From Rhizopus sp. PT2906 (taxonomy: Eukaryota; Mucoromycota; Mucoromycetes; Mucorales; Rhizopodaceae): a stretch of DNA of 64,000 bases. The position numbers were made by a program, and so were the translations under genes. Under the pieces are notes generated by a model. The model searched no databases. It was not told where the DNA came from and worked only from the letters and a program-made list of their open reading frames with translations. Each line of letters starts with the position of its first letter. Within the stretch, counting starts at the first letter, position 1. Shown one piece after another: positions 56,368 to 64,000 of this stretch. Location of the stretch: assembly GCA_025529335.1 (NCBI GenBank), contig JAMYHX010000165.1:16271-80270 (forward strand), in the 5' to 3' direction.

Positions 56368-57447
56368 TTAATTCATCCAGTCGTCAATAGACATATTTAT
56401 ATATACCTGAGCATTTTCTTGCTGAATGAAAACGTTTCTTTTCTTATTAACAAAAGGAGAAGCATGTTTGTTTTTCTGAATCTTGACAGTACGATTGGGT
56501 GTTGCATTATCAATAGTGACAATACGACCATGCATTGTATGATCAGCTGTTTTTTTCATATCCTTGTTTCTTTTGCCATTGTCAAATATAATGGTTCTAG
56601 CATCATTCTTCTTCTGAGTCTTGCCCAACTGAGTCTTGTTCAGTTTGTCTACGATGCGACCGATATTGATGGGCTTTTTATTCAATGTCGATAGGTTTTT
56701 CTTGATGGGTGTCCTTTTTTTAGTCACTTTGCCTTGTTCGGCCTTTTTGGTTGTCTTGGTGGTGACATCCTGTTTCTTTTGTTCATTCAGAGTACCAAAT
56801 CGCGCAGCACGAATCTGTTTCATTTCTTCTTCACTTAATTTCACGCCGAAACGTTTCATTCGTTCCAGCTTCTTTTGAGCGTCTAGTTTGGCCTGGTCTG
56901 AAATAGAAGTTTCCTTTTTGGCAGGTTCCTTTTTCTCAAAGGTGATGGGAGTAAACTTGAAAGCAGGTTGTTCTTGCTTGGATTCGTTCGTTGTTGCTTT
57001 TGTCGGTGCCATCGTCGCTGTCTTTTCAGTGGAAGTAGAAGTAGTAATGGGTTTTGTTGTTGTTGTTGTTGTTGTTGGAAGAGGAGTCATGAGTTCGTCG
57101 TCCAGTAAGTCATCGTCATCAGAAAGAACACTTTCTTTCAACATGTCAAATGAATGACTAAGGAGTACATGATTAATGCTTTTATAAATATAAAAAAGAA
57201 TGACTCACAGTTTTGGATCAGTGAATTCGTCCAAATTGAATTCTTTTTCCAACTTTTCCAACTCTTTACGCTTATCATAATCTACCAGTCTTTCTATAAG
57301 TTCTTCCTTTTTGCCTGTTTGGGAAAGACCGTTCTTTTCCAAGAGTTCTTTCAACATGTTATTAGTAGTCCCCTCTCTTTTTTGAATCTATTTTAAAAAA
57401 ATACCTTGAAGCTCTTTTACTTTCAAGTGTCTGTATTTTTCACTCAT
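56368..57447 (-). CDS. SAP-domain protein, Tho1/SARNP (CIP29)-like
   Basis: Three exons in transcript order: 57447-57405, 57347-57209 and 57157-56368, giving 323 residues. The N-terminus is a SAP DNA/RNA-binding domain: 'HLKVKELQELLEKNGLSQTG' then 'KKEELIERLVDYD'. It is split by an intron with a textbook TACTAATAAC branch region. An acidic 'DDDDLLDDE' and a Thr-rich linker follow. 'LERMKRFGVKLSEEEMKQIR' then 'AARFG' matches the Tho1/MOS11 C-terminal motif. Family members act with TREX in mRNP assembly and export. The C-terminal 110 residues are basic and longer than in yeast Tho1. Family call is good, exact role is inferred. Confidence 0.82.
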
Positions 57448-57573
57448 TTTTATATATTTATTTAAAAAGAAGAAAAAAAGTCAGTTTTTAATTTTTTTAT
57501 TATTTAAATGTGTGTGTAAAAAGGGTATAGCAAAAAGAAAAAAAAATAATAATAATAATAAATAATATAATAG

Positions 57574-58329
57574 CTAATAGTAACGAGTATCTGAACCGGC
57601 AGTTAATCTATAAAAAGCGGAGGGCCTTGATGGATGATAATGTTGTTTATTATCACCTTCATTTAACAAGTTTTGAATTGTATTCAATTTCGGAGAAGTA
57701 GAGGAAACGGATGAAGAAGAGGAAGATTCAGAATAGTTTAAAGGAGGAGGCAATCGGATAGAGTAGTAATCATCTATCTCTTCATGCTTTCTTTTACCGT
57801 AATAATTACCGGAATGAGATGAGGGATAACCGGAGTTCATATGACGGGATTCCGAAATCTGCTGTTGTTGTTGTTGTTGTTGCAATAACAACTGGAGAAT
57901 ATCTTCAATAGCAGCAAGACGTTGTTCGATAGATTGAAGAGAAAGTTTATTTATGTCATTCATTTGATTCGTGTTGAAAGTGTTTGTTGTCGTATTGTTA
58001 GCATTGGCAACAATAGGGGTTGTAGGAGTTGTAGGTGTTGTGGTAGTGGTAGTGGTTGTAGAAGTAGAAGTAGTAGTAGCAGTTGATTTACTTGCTGTCT
58101 TGATGGATTGTTGAGAATTGTTGTTGTTGTTGTTGTTGTTATTGTTGGCATACTTGCATTCAACATTTGTCTTTATACAACCAACACAAGGTTTTTCTCC
58201 ATTACATTTAGTCTTTTTTCTTCTACATTCACAACATGCACTGATCACTTTAAGTCGCTTGCGTCTTGTTTTATCCGTAGCTAGCTTGACAGCTACATTT
58301 TCTAAGGGCGTGGAACTTGTGGTATTCAT
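57574..58329 (-). CDS. Short Zn2Cys6 transcription factor
   Basis: A single exon of 251 residues. The zinc cluster 'CCECRRKKTKCNGEKPC' continuing 'VGCIKTNVEC' shows C-x2-C-x6-C-x5-C-x2-C-x6-C spacing, preceded by a basic 'RRKRLKVIS'. Asn, Thr and Gln homopolymers follow (microsatellites AAC, ACA/ACT, CAA). Just before the Gln tract lies a short heptad-like helix 'LSLQSIEQRLAAIEDILQLL' that may mediate dimerisation. There is no fungal-specific middle homology region, so it is much shorter than typical family members. I chose MNTTSSTP at 58329 because the upstream frame is only CT-repeat leader. Confidence 0.85.
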   Translation of the reverse strand: MNTTSSTPLENVAVKLATDKTRRKRLKVISACCECRRKKTKCNGEKPCVGCIKTNVECKYANNNNNNNNNNSQQSIKTASKSTATTTSTSTTTTTTTTPTTPTTPIVANANNTTTNTFNTNQMNDINKLSLQSIEQRLAAIEDILQLLLQQQQQQQQISESRHMNSGYPSSHSGNYYGKRKHEEIDDYYSIRLPPPLNYSESSSSSSVSSTSPKLNTIQNLLNEGDNKQHYHPSRPSAFYRLTAGSDTRYY

Positions 58330-58715
58330 TATAGTAAAGGAAAGGAGGAACGTTTCTTGAATGAACCGGGGTGTAAAGAAGGGAGTGAGAGAAGGAAAGA
58401 AAAAAAAAAAAAGAAAGAAAGAAAGAAAGAAAGAGACAGAGAGAGAGAGAGATAAAAGGGGATATAAGTAGGAGAACGAAACGTGGGGATACGAAAGATC
58501 CAAAGGAGGATAAAAGGAACGTTTATTTTGTAGCCAGAGAGCGAAAAAAAATAAACCTTATTAAAAAGAAGTGGGTGAATGACCGTTTCACGCCCTCCAT
58601 TTCTCATGTGGCTCAACTTTTTTTTGCATTGCCGATATCCGGTAAAATAGATGCCATCGGCTTCATACTTAAATAACCTGATTCTTTTTCTTTTTCTTTT
58701 TTATTGTTATTAATA
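58330..58715. promoter_or_regulatory. Divergent promoter region with GA/CT microsatellite
   Basis: Between the Zn2Cys6 and methyltransferase starts. Plus-strand purine repeats (GAAA units then GA units, about 58397-58452) form the pyrimidine-rich leader of the Zn2Cys6 gene. A second T/C-rich tract precedes the methyltransferase ATG. Confidence 0.5.
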
Positions 58716-59597
58716 ATGACAGTGGCAGGTTAGTTAATACCCTGGCTTATGAAGAATGCATACTTACCTTTTATATCTTGCAGGTATTGATACACATGAT
58801 TGGGAAGGTCATTGGAAAGAAGGAAAGACGAGCTGGGATGCTGGAAAGCCTAGTCCTGCTTTGGTTGAATTGCTTGAGAATGAGGAAACACGTTCTCTTA
58901 TTCCTGATCATGGAAAAGCTCTTGTTCCCGGATGCGGATCAGGTAACTTTTTTTTTTTTCTTTTAATAGACGACATCCTAATCTCTGGATACTTTAGGCT
59001 ATGATGTTGTCTTTTTGGCAAACGAAAAAAGACACGTAACTGGCATTGACCTGAGTCCTACTTGTGTTGAGTCATTGTTAAAGGTACCACCCTATATTCA
59101 CGTTAATAAAACCCAAAACTCATAGTATCATCATAGAAACATCCTGACGCTGCCGAGCATAATTATCAATTTATATGTGCTGATTTCTTCGAATTTGATG
59201 TCCCTGACGGAGGCTATGATCTTGCCTACGATTACACGTAATATTCACACACAAACTTGTACGATTTTATTTTATTTTATTTTTTTGTATAGGTTTTTAT
59301 GTGCTTTACCACCTGTTCTCAGACCTGATTGGGCAAAGAGATACAGCGAAATTATCAAAAAAGGCGGTGTCTTCGTTACACTGATGTATCCTATCGATAA
59401 TCACGAAGGTGGTCCACCCTATGCCGTTAGTGAACAAGTGTAAGATGATGAATTGAAACAAAAACAGTTTATAACCCTGTTTGTTTAGGTACAAGGATTT
59501 ATTAGCTGCTTATTTTGACTTGATCTTCATCAAGGATGCTAAAGGTCATGAACAAAGATTGGGAAGAGAAAAGATTGCTATTTGGAAGAGAAAGTAA
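58716..59597 (+). CDS. Thiol/halide S-adenosylmethionine methyltransferase (TPMT-like)
   Basis: Six exons (58716-58728, 58784-58942, 58998-59083, 59137-59237, 59293-59439, 59489-59597) encode 204 residues. Landmarks are 'WEGHWKEGKTSWDAGKPSPA', the SAM-binding 'ALVPGCGSGYDVVFLANEKR', 'VTGIDLSPTCVESL', 'FICADFFEF', 'YDLAYDYTFLCALPP' and 'GGVFVTLMYPIDNHEGGPPY'. This is the thiopurine/thiol methyltransferase fold of the HOL and TMT group, which methylates halides or thiols such as bisulfide. Exon 1 is 13 nt (ATGACAGTGGCAG). The length is normal for the family and all motifs are intact. The physiological substrate is not known. Confidence 0.9.
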
Positions 59598-59934
59598 TTC
59601 GGAAATGACTAAATCTCACGCTTCAGATATTTGTCTTTTTCAAATAAAAATGCCTTTTTCCCGTAACTTGATTTAATTTCCCAAAGAAAAAAAAGAGTAT
59701 AAATCTTTTTTCTCTGTTCAATGTATTTGATGATGCCGTTTAAAAAGGGATGCCATGTTGAAATTCTTTAGGATTCAATCATCCCGGTTTGAGTCGCTTA
59801 TTATCGGAATAACAAGGATTCCGTTTCTGAGGGAGCAATGGAGCTAAAGCCTACGTTTGTGCTCCCTTCATCTCGTGGCAAGTGAACAAAACCGTCGTGT
59901 GTACGCTACACAAAAAAATGAAAATAAACTAGCA

Positions 59935-59988
59935 ATGAGCTTATCAGCAGAGTTAATACATAAAATCGCGGACTATGTTTTCGTATAA
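59935..59988 (+). pseudogene. Possible start of a lost F-box gene
   Basis: ATG followed by 'SLSAELIHKIADYVFV' and a stop. The L-x-x-E-[IL]-x-x-I pattern resembles the first helix of an F-box. No continuation was found downstream. Confidence 0.2.
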
Positions 59989-60551
59989 GTTTACTAAAAT
60001 CCACAAGTCAAAAGATGAGACGAAATAGATGATTCCCCTCAACCAACAGTCATGACGGAATCGGATGGCAGTCATTGCTATCAGTAAGTCCTTTTCGTGG
60101 CAAACTTTACAAAATGAAAGGTCGCGGTCTACGCTCTTTGTTTATATATCACGTATTGACATAGTGCAATCAAAGACTGAGCGTGTGAAGTATCCGTTTA
60201 CAACATAACCTTATTTCCGGAAGAGGGAACGCCAAAGTGGAGAAATGGCGCTAAACGATATTTTGAAGCAATAGGCTTGAGCATCTGCTTATTTCTATAA
60301 CCAACAGCAAAAGTCATTGTCATTTTTTGTTCGGATAGACTCCTTTTACATTTCAAAAAGCTTGTAAATCGGCCAAGCTAAAGGCTGGTTTCGTTTGAGA
60401 TTTTAGCTTTTCAAATATTCTGAAAATTCAATATATCCAATTTTGGATATACATATCATTATACTGCTAGCAAAAAAAAGAGAGAGAGAGAGACAACTTG
60501 GTTCATATATAAAGGAAGCCTCTTTTACTAAAGAAATAGTGCATACTAGAT

Positions 60552-60690
60552 ATGATCACGAGCCTTGGGAATAACATCGGCTATGATATCTCTTTCTTAT
60601 CCGATAGTTTGTCCGAAAGTTCTGTTTTATTTTGGAACGCGCGCACTTTCATTATTATTGAAGCTAAATATGATCTCTGTTGGTAAGAAA
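60552..60690 (+). other. Short ORF behind a TATATAAAG element
   Basis: A TATATAAAG stretch near 60507-60515 is followed about 37 bp later by an ATG opening 45 codons ('MITSLGNNIGYDISFLSDSL' onward) that end at a good splice donor (TTG|GTAAGAAA). No acceptor exon with recognisable content was found. It may be a remnant or a small gene. Confidence 0.2.
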
Positions 60691-61710
60691 AATGTCATGG
60701 TTGTAAATTAAATCTTTGAGATTATTTCAAAAAGGAAGACGAGGGATAGACTGTCTATCAAGTCGATTCATGCAATATGGTAATAGACTTTCTGACTGCA
60801 TTTTATTCTCAGAAAACAACTGACTTAGGACAATGGGCCAAAACCACCAGGACATTTATTTTTCAAGGCAGAGTTTGGTGGAGGTATACTTTCTGTGCTC
60901 ACGTTGAATAAGTCTCTCATTGTGAACATTTGAATCAACATGAACAGTTCATTCATTAGATCTGATCATTGATTATCTTTTTTTTTTATCTCTTTAACGC
61001 AAATAATACACATACCGCTTTTAAAAGCGTTACAAGAGTTTTGTCAACGCTACATTTCTTTTGACACAAAACAGACAAAATCCACTATACCAGCGATCAG
61101 CTATTTTCTAAAGCAACCTTTCTCTTTTCCCAAGTATTTCATACTCTTGTAATTCATACCCGAATACGTACTCGTGATTTTGTGTATAGTTTCAATGGCG
61201 CCCTTTTTGCTACTCCCTACTTTCAAGGTTCAATCGAAGGAGAATAAAAGTTGATTTATTTGCATTGGCTATCTCAAAGGCGTAATAGACTTTAAAATGG
61301 TGTCCTTACTGAGAAGTGTTTTGTGCAAAACACATCTGCACAGTATTTGCAACAGTACATAACGTAAGGCCTAGGCACACATCATTTTGTACAATACTGA
61401 AGCAATAGAAACTAGAAGTCGATGAGTCTCCATATAACCACTTAACATGGATTAATGCAAAAGAAAGAAAGTGACATTATGACAAGCAGTATCATTTTAT
61501 ATACACTTTTTTCAGAAATTATTCGCACACATTACAAGATCAATAACAATTGAACATTTTATATAAAATGAGCTTGATCTTTTTGAGAAAAGATAAATGT
61601 GGTCAAGACTTTATACAAAATGAAAAGTTGTTAGAGACTTTGTATAAATAGTCTGATCTTGACTTCTCTTTTTCTTTTCTTCTTTGAACCAAAAAGTAAG
61701 ATCAGCTATT

Positions 61711-61812
61711 CCCCAGCTAGCCCCAAGGTATGTTATATTCTTTACTCTTGTAAAAAACTGATATGTAGTATTATAGATCATAAAATCGAACCAGTACCGG
61801 TGCTAGCTGGGG
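61711..61812. repeat. Perfect 11-bp inverted repeat
   Basis: CCCCAGCTAGC at 61711-61721 and GCTAGCTGGGG at 61802-61812, with 80 bp between. Directly after it lies a small hairpin, GTTTGGT-tctt-ACCAAAC (61816-61833). Confidence 0.7.
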
Positions 61813-62282
61813 GTAGTTTGGTTCTTACCAAACCTTGGTCCCATTCACTCCTTCAATCCCTTCCGTTCCTTTAGCCGCTCTCTATGCTTGCTCTCCTCTC
61901 TTGTCTCTTGCTTGCTCTCTTTCTTTCACTCTTTCCGGGCCAGTTATCGCTGACCCATCCATGGTACACTTCAGGTATTCATAAGTTTACTCACTTTTCT
62001 TGTCTCTTTTTTTCTCTTATAAATCCTCTTCTTTATAATGTAAGTATTTAATATCAATTTAATAGCTGATTTATTAATCATTTCTTTATTCATTCTTTTG
62101 CTTCTTGTGGGCTTTCTTTTTTATTATTATTATTTGTTGTCTGAAATTATCATTTTTTATCAGTGTACGAATAATTTGTGAATAAAGTGTAAAGATCTTG
62201 CTTAATCTACGCTCAGGCAGCTACTGCAGACGCCATGAACCAGTGTCGTGGGCTTAGTATGAGGTATGAAGATGACTTTGAC

Positions 62283-62361
62283 TTGTGTACGAAATATATA
62301 TTGGTTATACTTCGTCAAAGGGTGTATAATCTTCTTTGATATAAATGTAGAAGCACGACAG
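62283..62361 (-). repeat. Relic repeat related to 15894-15968
   Basis: About 75-80 bp matching the 3' part of the remnant at 15860-16250 in the same orientation, including 'tcttctttgatataaa' with one or two changes around it. Coding sense appears to be on the minus strand. Confidence 0.5.
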
Positions 62362-63130
62362 CTTAGAAAGGCGTAAAGAAGAGTGTTTCTATTTGTATTA
62401 TTACCATAAAGGAACATAAAGAGTGTACCTCAGAATTCAAGCGAGAGTATTGGTCATCGCAGCAAAGACGCAAACCAGGATTGGTTTAGACACGACAACA
62501 AATTGACATTAGTTGAATGCTAACCACAGTAGGTTCCCTTTTTTACACCCCTAAAACTGCCCTAGATGAAAAAGGAGACATTGACATGTCCAGTAAACAA
62601 GCTCATACGAATTGACGAGAAGGCTAATTTAAAACTGTTGTATTACTGAATAATGTTTAATTCCATAAAATCAAAATTAAAAACTTTCTCTCTTTTTTAT
62701 CAAGGGCAGAGAATGCTGAAAAAGGAGATGTTAGGAGCGACTTGGGTTGGCGTATACAGAAAAGGCTGTATCAATAACCTCTTAAGACTCCTTTGTTGTG
62801 TAACTGTAGCAATCATAGGTAAAGCTGTACTAAAAAGGATGGTTGGTAATATAAAACTGAAAAAAGCTTCTCTTACAGCCTCTCGCAATATTTTGATGAG
62901 AAAGCAATTTTCGACAAGTAGCAAAAGGGGGAGAGAAAGTCAATTTAATACAATATCCAAAAGACATTCAAAGAATGCTTTAAAGGAAAGAAAGGAGAGG
63001 GTGATCATGCAAATGGATCGTCACAACGCTTTCTTTCCCCTTTCTCTTTCAATTCATTAAAGAGAGAAAAAGAGAGAGAGAAAGAGACAAACTACATATA
63101 GTATCTTTTTATTTTACTTACACACACTCA

Positions 63131-63970
63131 TCAAAATCTCCATCGACCTGTCCTCAACATTGGCTTAACTCTCAAGAACCAGTAACCTAACCCATACACA
63201 GCACCACCCACATGAGCTGCACTATCAAGGATACCGCTCTATAAACAATGAATTAGGATCATGTTTTTTTTTAATCTATTGTCACTTACATTTAATGTAC
63301 TTGCTAGATAAACATCAACAGCAGCAAACAAACCTACACAAGCAAGAGCAGGCATTGGAATGATAAAGAATACATAGAAAGTAGTTTTTGGAACTACAAA
63401 TATGTAATGCAATCTTTAGTGTATCAATGTCACTATCTATACACACAACAACAACTTACATGCAGCTGCAAAAAAGCTAGCAAGACCCATGAGCGATCCA
63501 GATGCTCCTAATGATAATGTATTTCTACTTTGTCTATAACCAAACTTGTTTGTTTCCAGTAAGGGTCGAATATATTTTGAGTAGACTAACGAACTGAGTG
63601 AAGCGACTACGCCAGCACCTGTATAAAGCAACAAGAAGCGAGAGGTGCCTATAGCCTTTAATACACCTTCGCCCATGGACTGTAAAACAAACATGTTCAT
63701 TGCCAGGTGAGGCAATGAAGAATGTGAAAAAGTGGAGGTAAGCAATGTATGATACTGACTTGCTTCCATCGATGTCTTGTTTAGAGTAAAGTGACGACAC
63801 ATAAAGTTCAACCAGCGTGGGTCACCGAATTGTTTATAAGAGTCCTCTGCATATTGCCAACAACAAAAGACGATAGCATTGGTACCAATCATGGTCCACA
63901 GTACCTTTTTATGATCCATTTCATCCAAAAAACGACCGATGCGTCGAAAAGGGTTTTGTTGTTGCTTCAT
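63131..63970 (-). CDS. Rhomboid-family intramembrane protease, PARL/Pcp1-like
   Basis: Three exons in transcript order: 63970-63460, 63393-63290 and 63238-63131, giving 240 residues within the window. Six or more hydrophobic spans are seen. The catalytic serine lies in 'SLGASGSLMGLAS' and the histidine in 'LDSAAHVGGAVYGLGY'. 'SHSSLPHLAMNMFVLQSMGE' is the conserved loop region of mitochondrial rhomboids. Pcp1/PARL cleaves inner-membrane proteins such as Mgm1/OPA1. No clear mitochondrial presequence precedes the first span, so the true 5' exon may lie beyond position 64000. The first visible ATG is 63970. The dyad is intact. Confidence 0.88.
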
Positions 63971-64000
63971 TGCTTTTGATAATGAATTGTCATAGTAATG

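Larger units (their letters stand above)
59598..63130. other. Gene-poor region with small remnants
   Basis: About 3.5 kb. Separate notes cover a possible F-box start (59935), a short ORF behind a TATA-like motif (60552), an inverted repeat (61711-61812) and a relic repeat (62283). An open stretch of 135 codons at 62653-63060 is Lys/Arg-rich with no recognised domain and may be random. No intact gene recognised. Confidence 0.5.

Noticed and set aside
57960..58166. Leucine/threonine-rich frames over the Zn2Cys6 gene
   Set aside because: They are other-frame readings of AAC/ACA/CAA microsatellites within the real coding sequence.
62653..63060. 135-codon basic open frame as a gene
   Set aside because: Lys/Arg-rich with no conserved motif, no clear promoter, and it ends in CT-rich repeats; kept only as a note in the gene-poor region.

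Overview
The window is nuclear DNA of a filamentous fungus, most likely a Mucoromycota/Mucorales species. It is AT-rich. Genes sit close together on both strands and are cut by many GT-AG introns of about 50-80 nt, often with a CTAAC/CTGAT-like branch point. The protein set (BRE-like protein, U11/U12-59K, urease accessory protein, wax-synthase-like enzymes, long Ssk1) fits an early-diverging fungus better than an ascomycete yeast. I saw no ribosomal RNA or tRNA gene, CRISPR array or intact transposon. Exon joins were worked out by hand; for the multi-exon genes the summed exon lengths are multiples of three and the junctions restore family motifs.

Layout. 0.1-8.2 kb: Ima1-like nuclear envelope protein, Bud20-like ribosome factor, Sco1 copper chaperone and a long Ssk1-type response regulator. 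8.2-10.1 kb: intergenic, holding a decayed copy of a dispersed gene family. 10.1-13.3 kb: RBR ubiquitin ligase and a Con7-like zinc-finger factor. 13.3-18.9 kb: gene-poor, with coding remnants. 18.9-40.1 kb: dense housekeeping block (Ert1/AcuK-like factor, mitochondrial carrier, HIS1, UreF, RACK1, a coiled-coil protein, DUF202, BRE-like, Afg1, Ndt80-like, LENG1-like, Misato, U11/U12-59K, two divergent wax-synthase-like paralogues, aldose epimerase). 40.1-42.6 kb: gene-poor, bracketed by two copies of a 56-bp direct repeat and containing another decayed member of the same family. 42.6-50.6 kb: membrane protein, Hal2/Met22 phosphatase, Old Yellow Enzyme, AlkB-like dioxygenase, DDX20/Gemin3-like helicase, homeodomain factor. 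50.6-53.3 kb: gene-poor with AT microsatellites. 53.3-59.6 kb: CH-kinase-C1 protein, Tho1/SARNP-like protein, Zn2Cys6 factor and thiol methyltransferase. 59.6-63.1 kb: gene-poor. 63.1-64.0 kb: mitochondrial rhomboid protease.

Functional themes. RNA processing and surveillance are well represented (Bud20, LENG1-like, U11/U12-59K, Tho1-like, DDX20-like). So is mitochondrial biology (Sco1, carrier, Afg1, Misato, rhomboid). Signalling and transcription are represented by Ssk1, the CH-kinase, RACK1 and six DNA-binding regulators. Neighbouring genes are not obviously in one pathway, as expected for a fungal chromosome arm.

No clearly new multi-gene system was found. The best leads are the CH-kinase-C1 protein with an HCD catalytic loop, the membrane-anchored pseudo-histidine-kinase Ssk1, the family of dispersed gene relics, the direct repeats around 40.5/42.5 kb, a BRE-like protein in a fungus, and unusually many very small exons.
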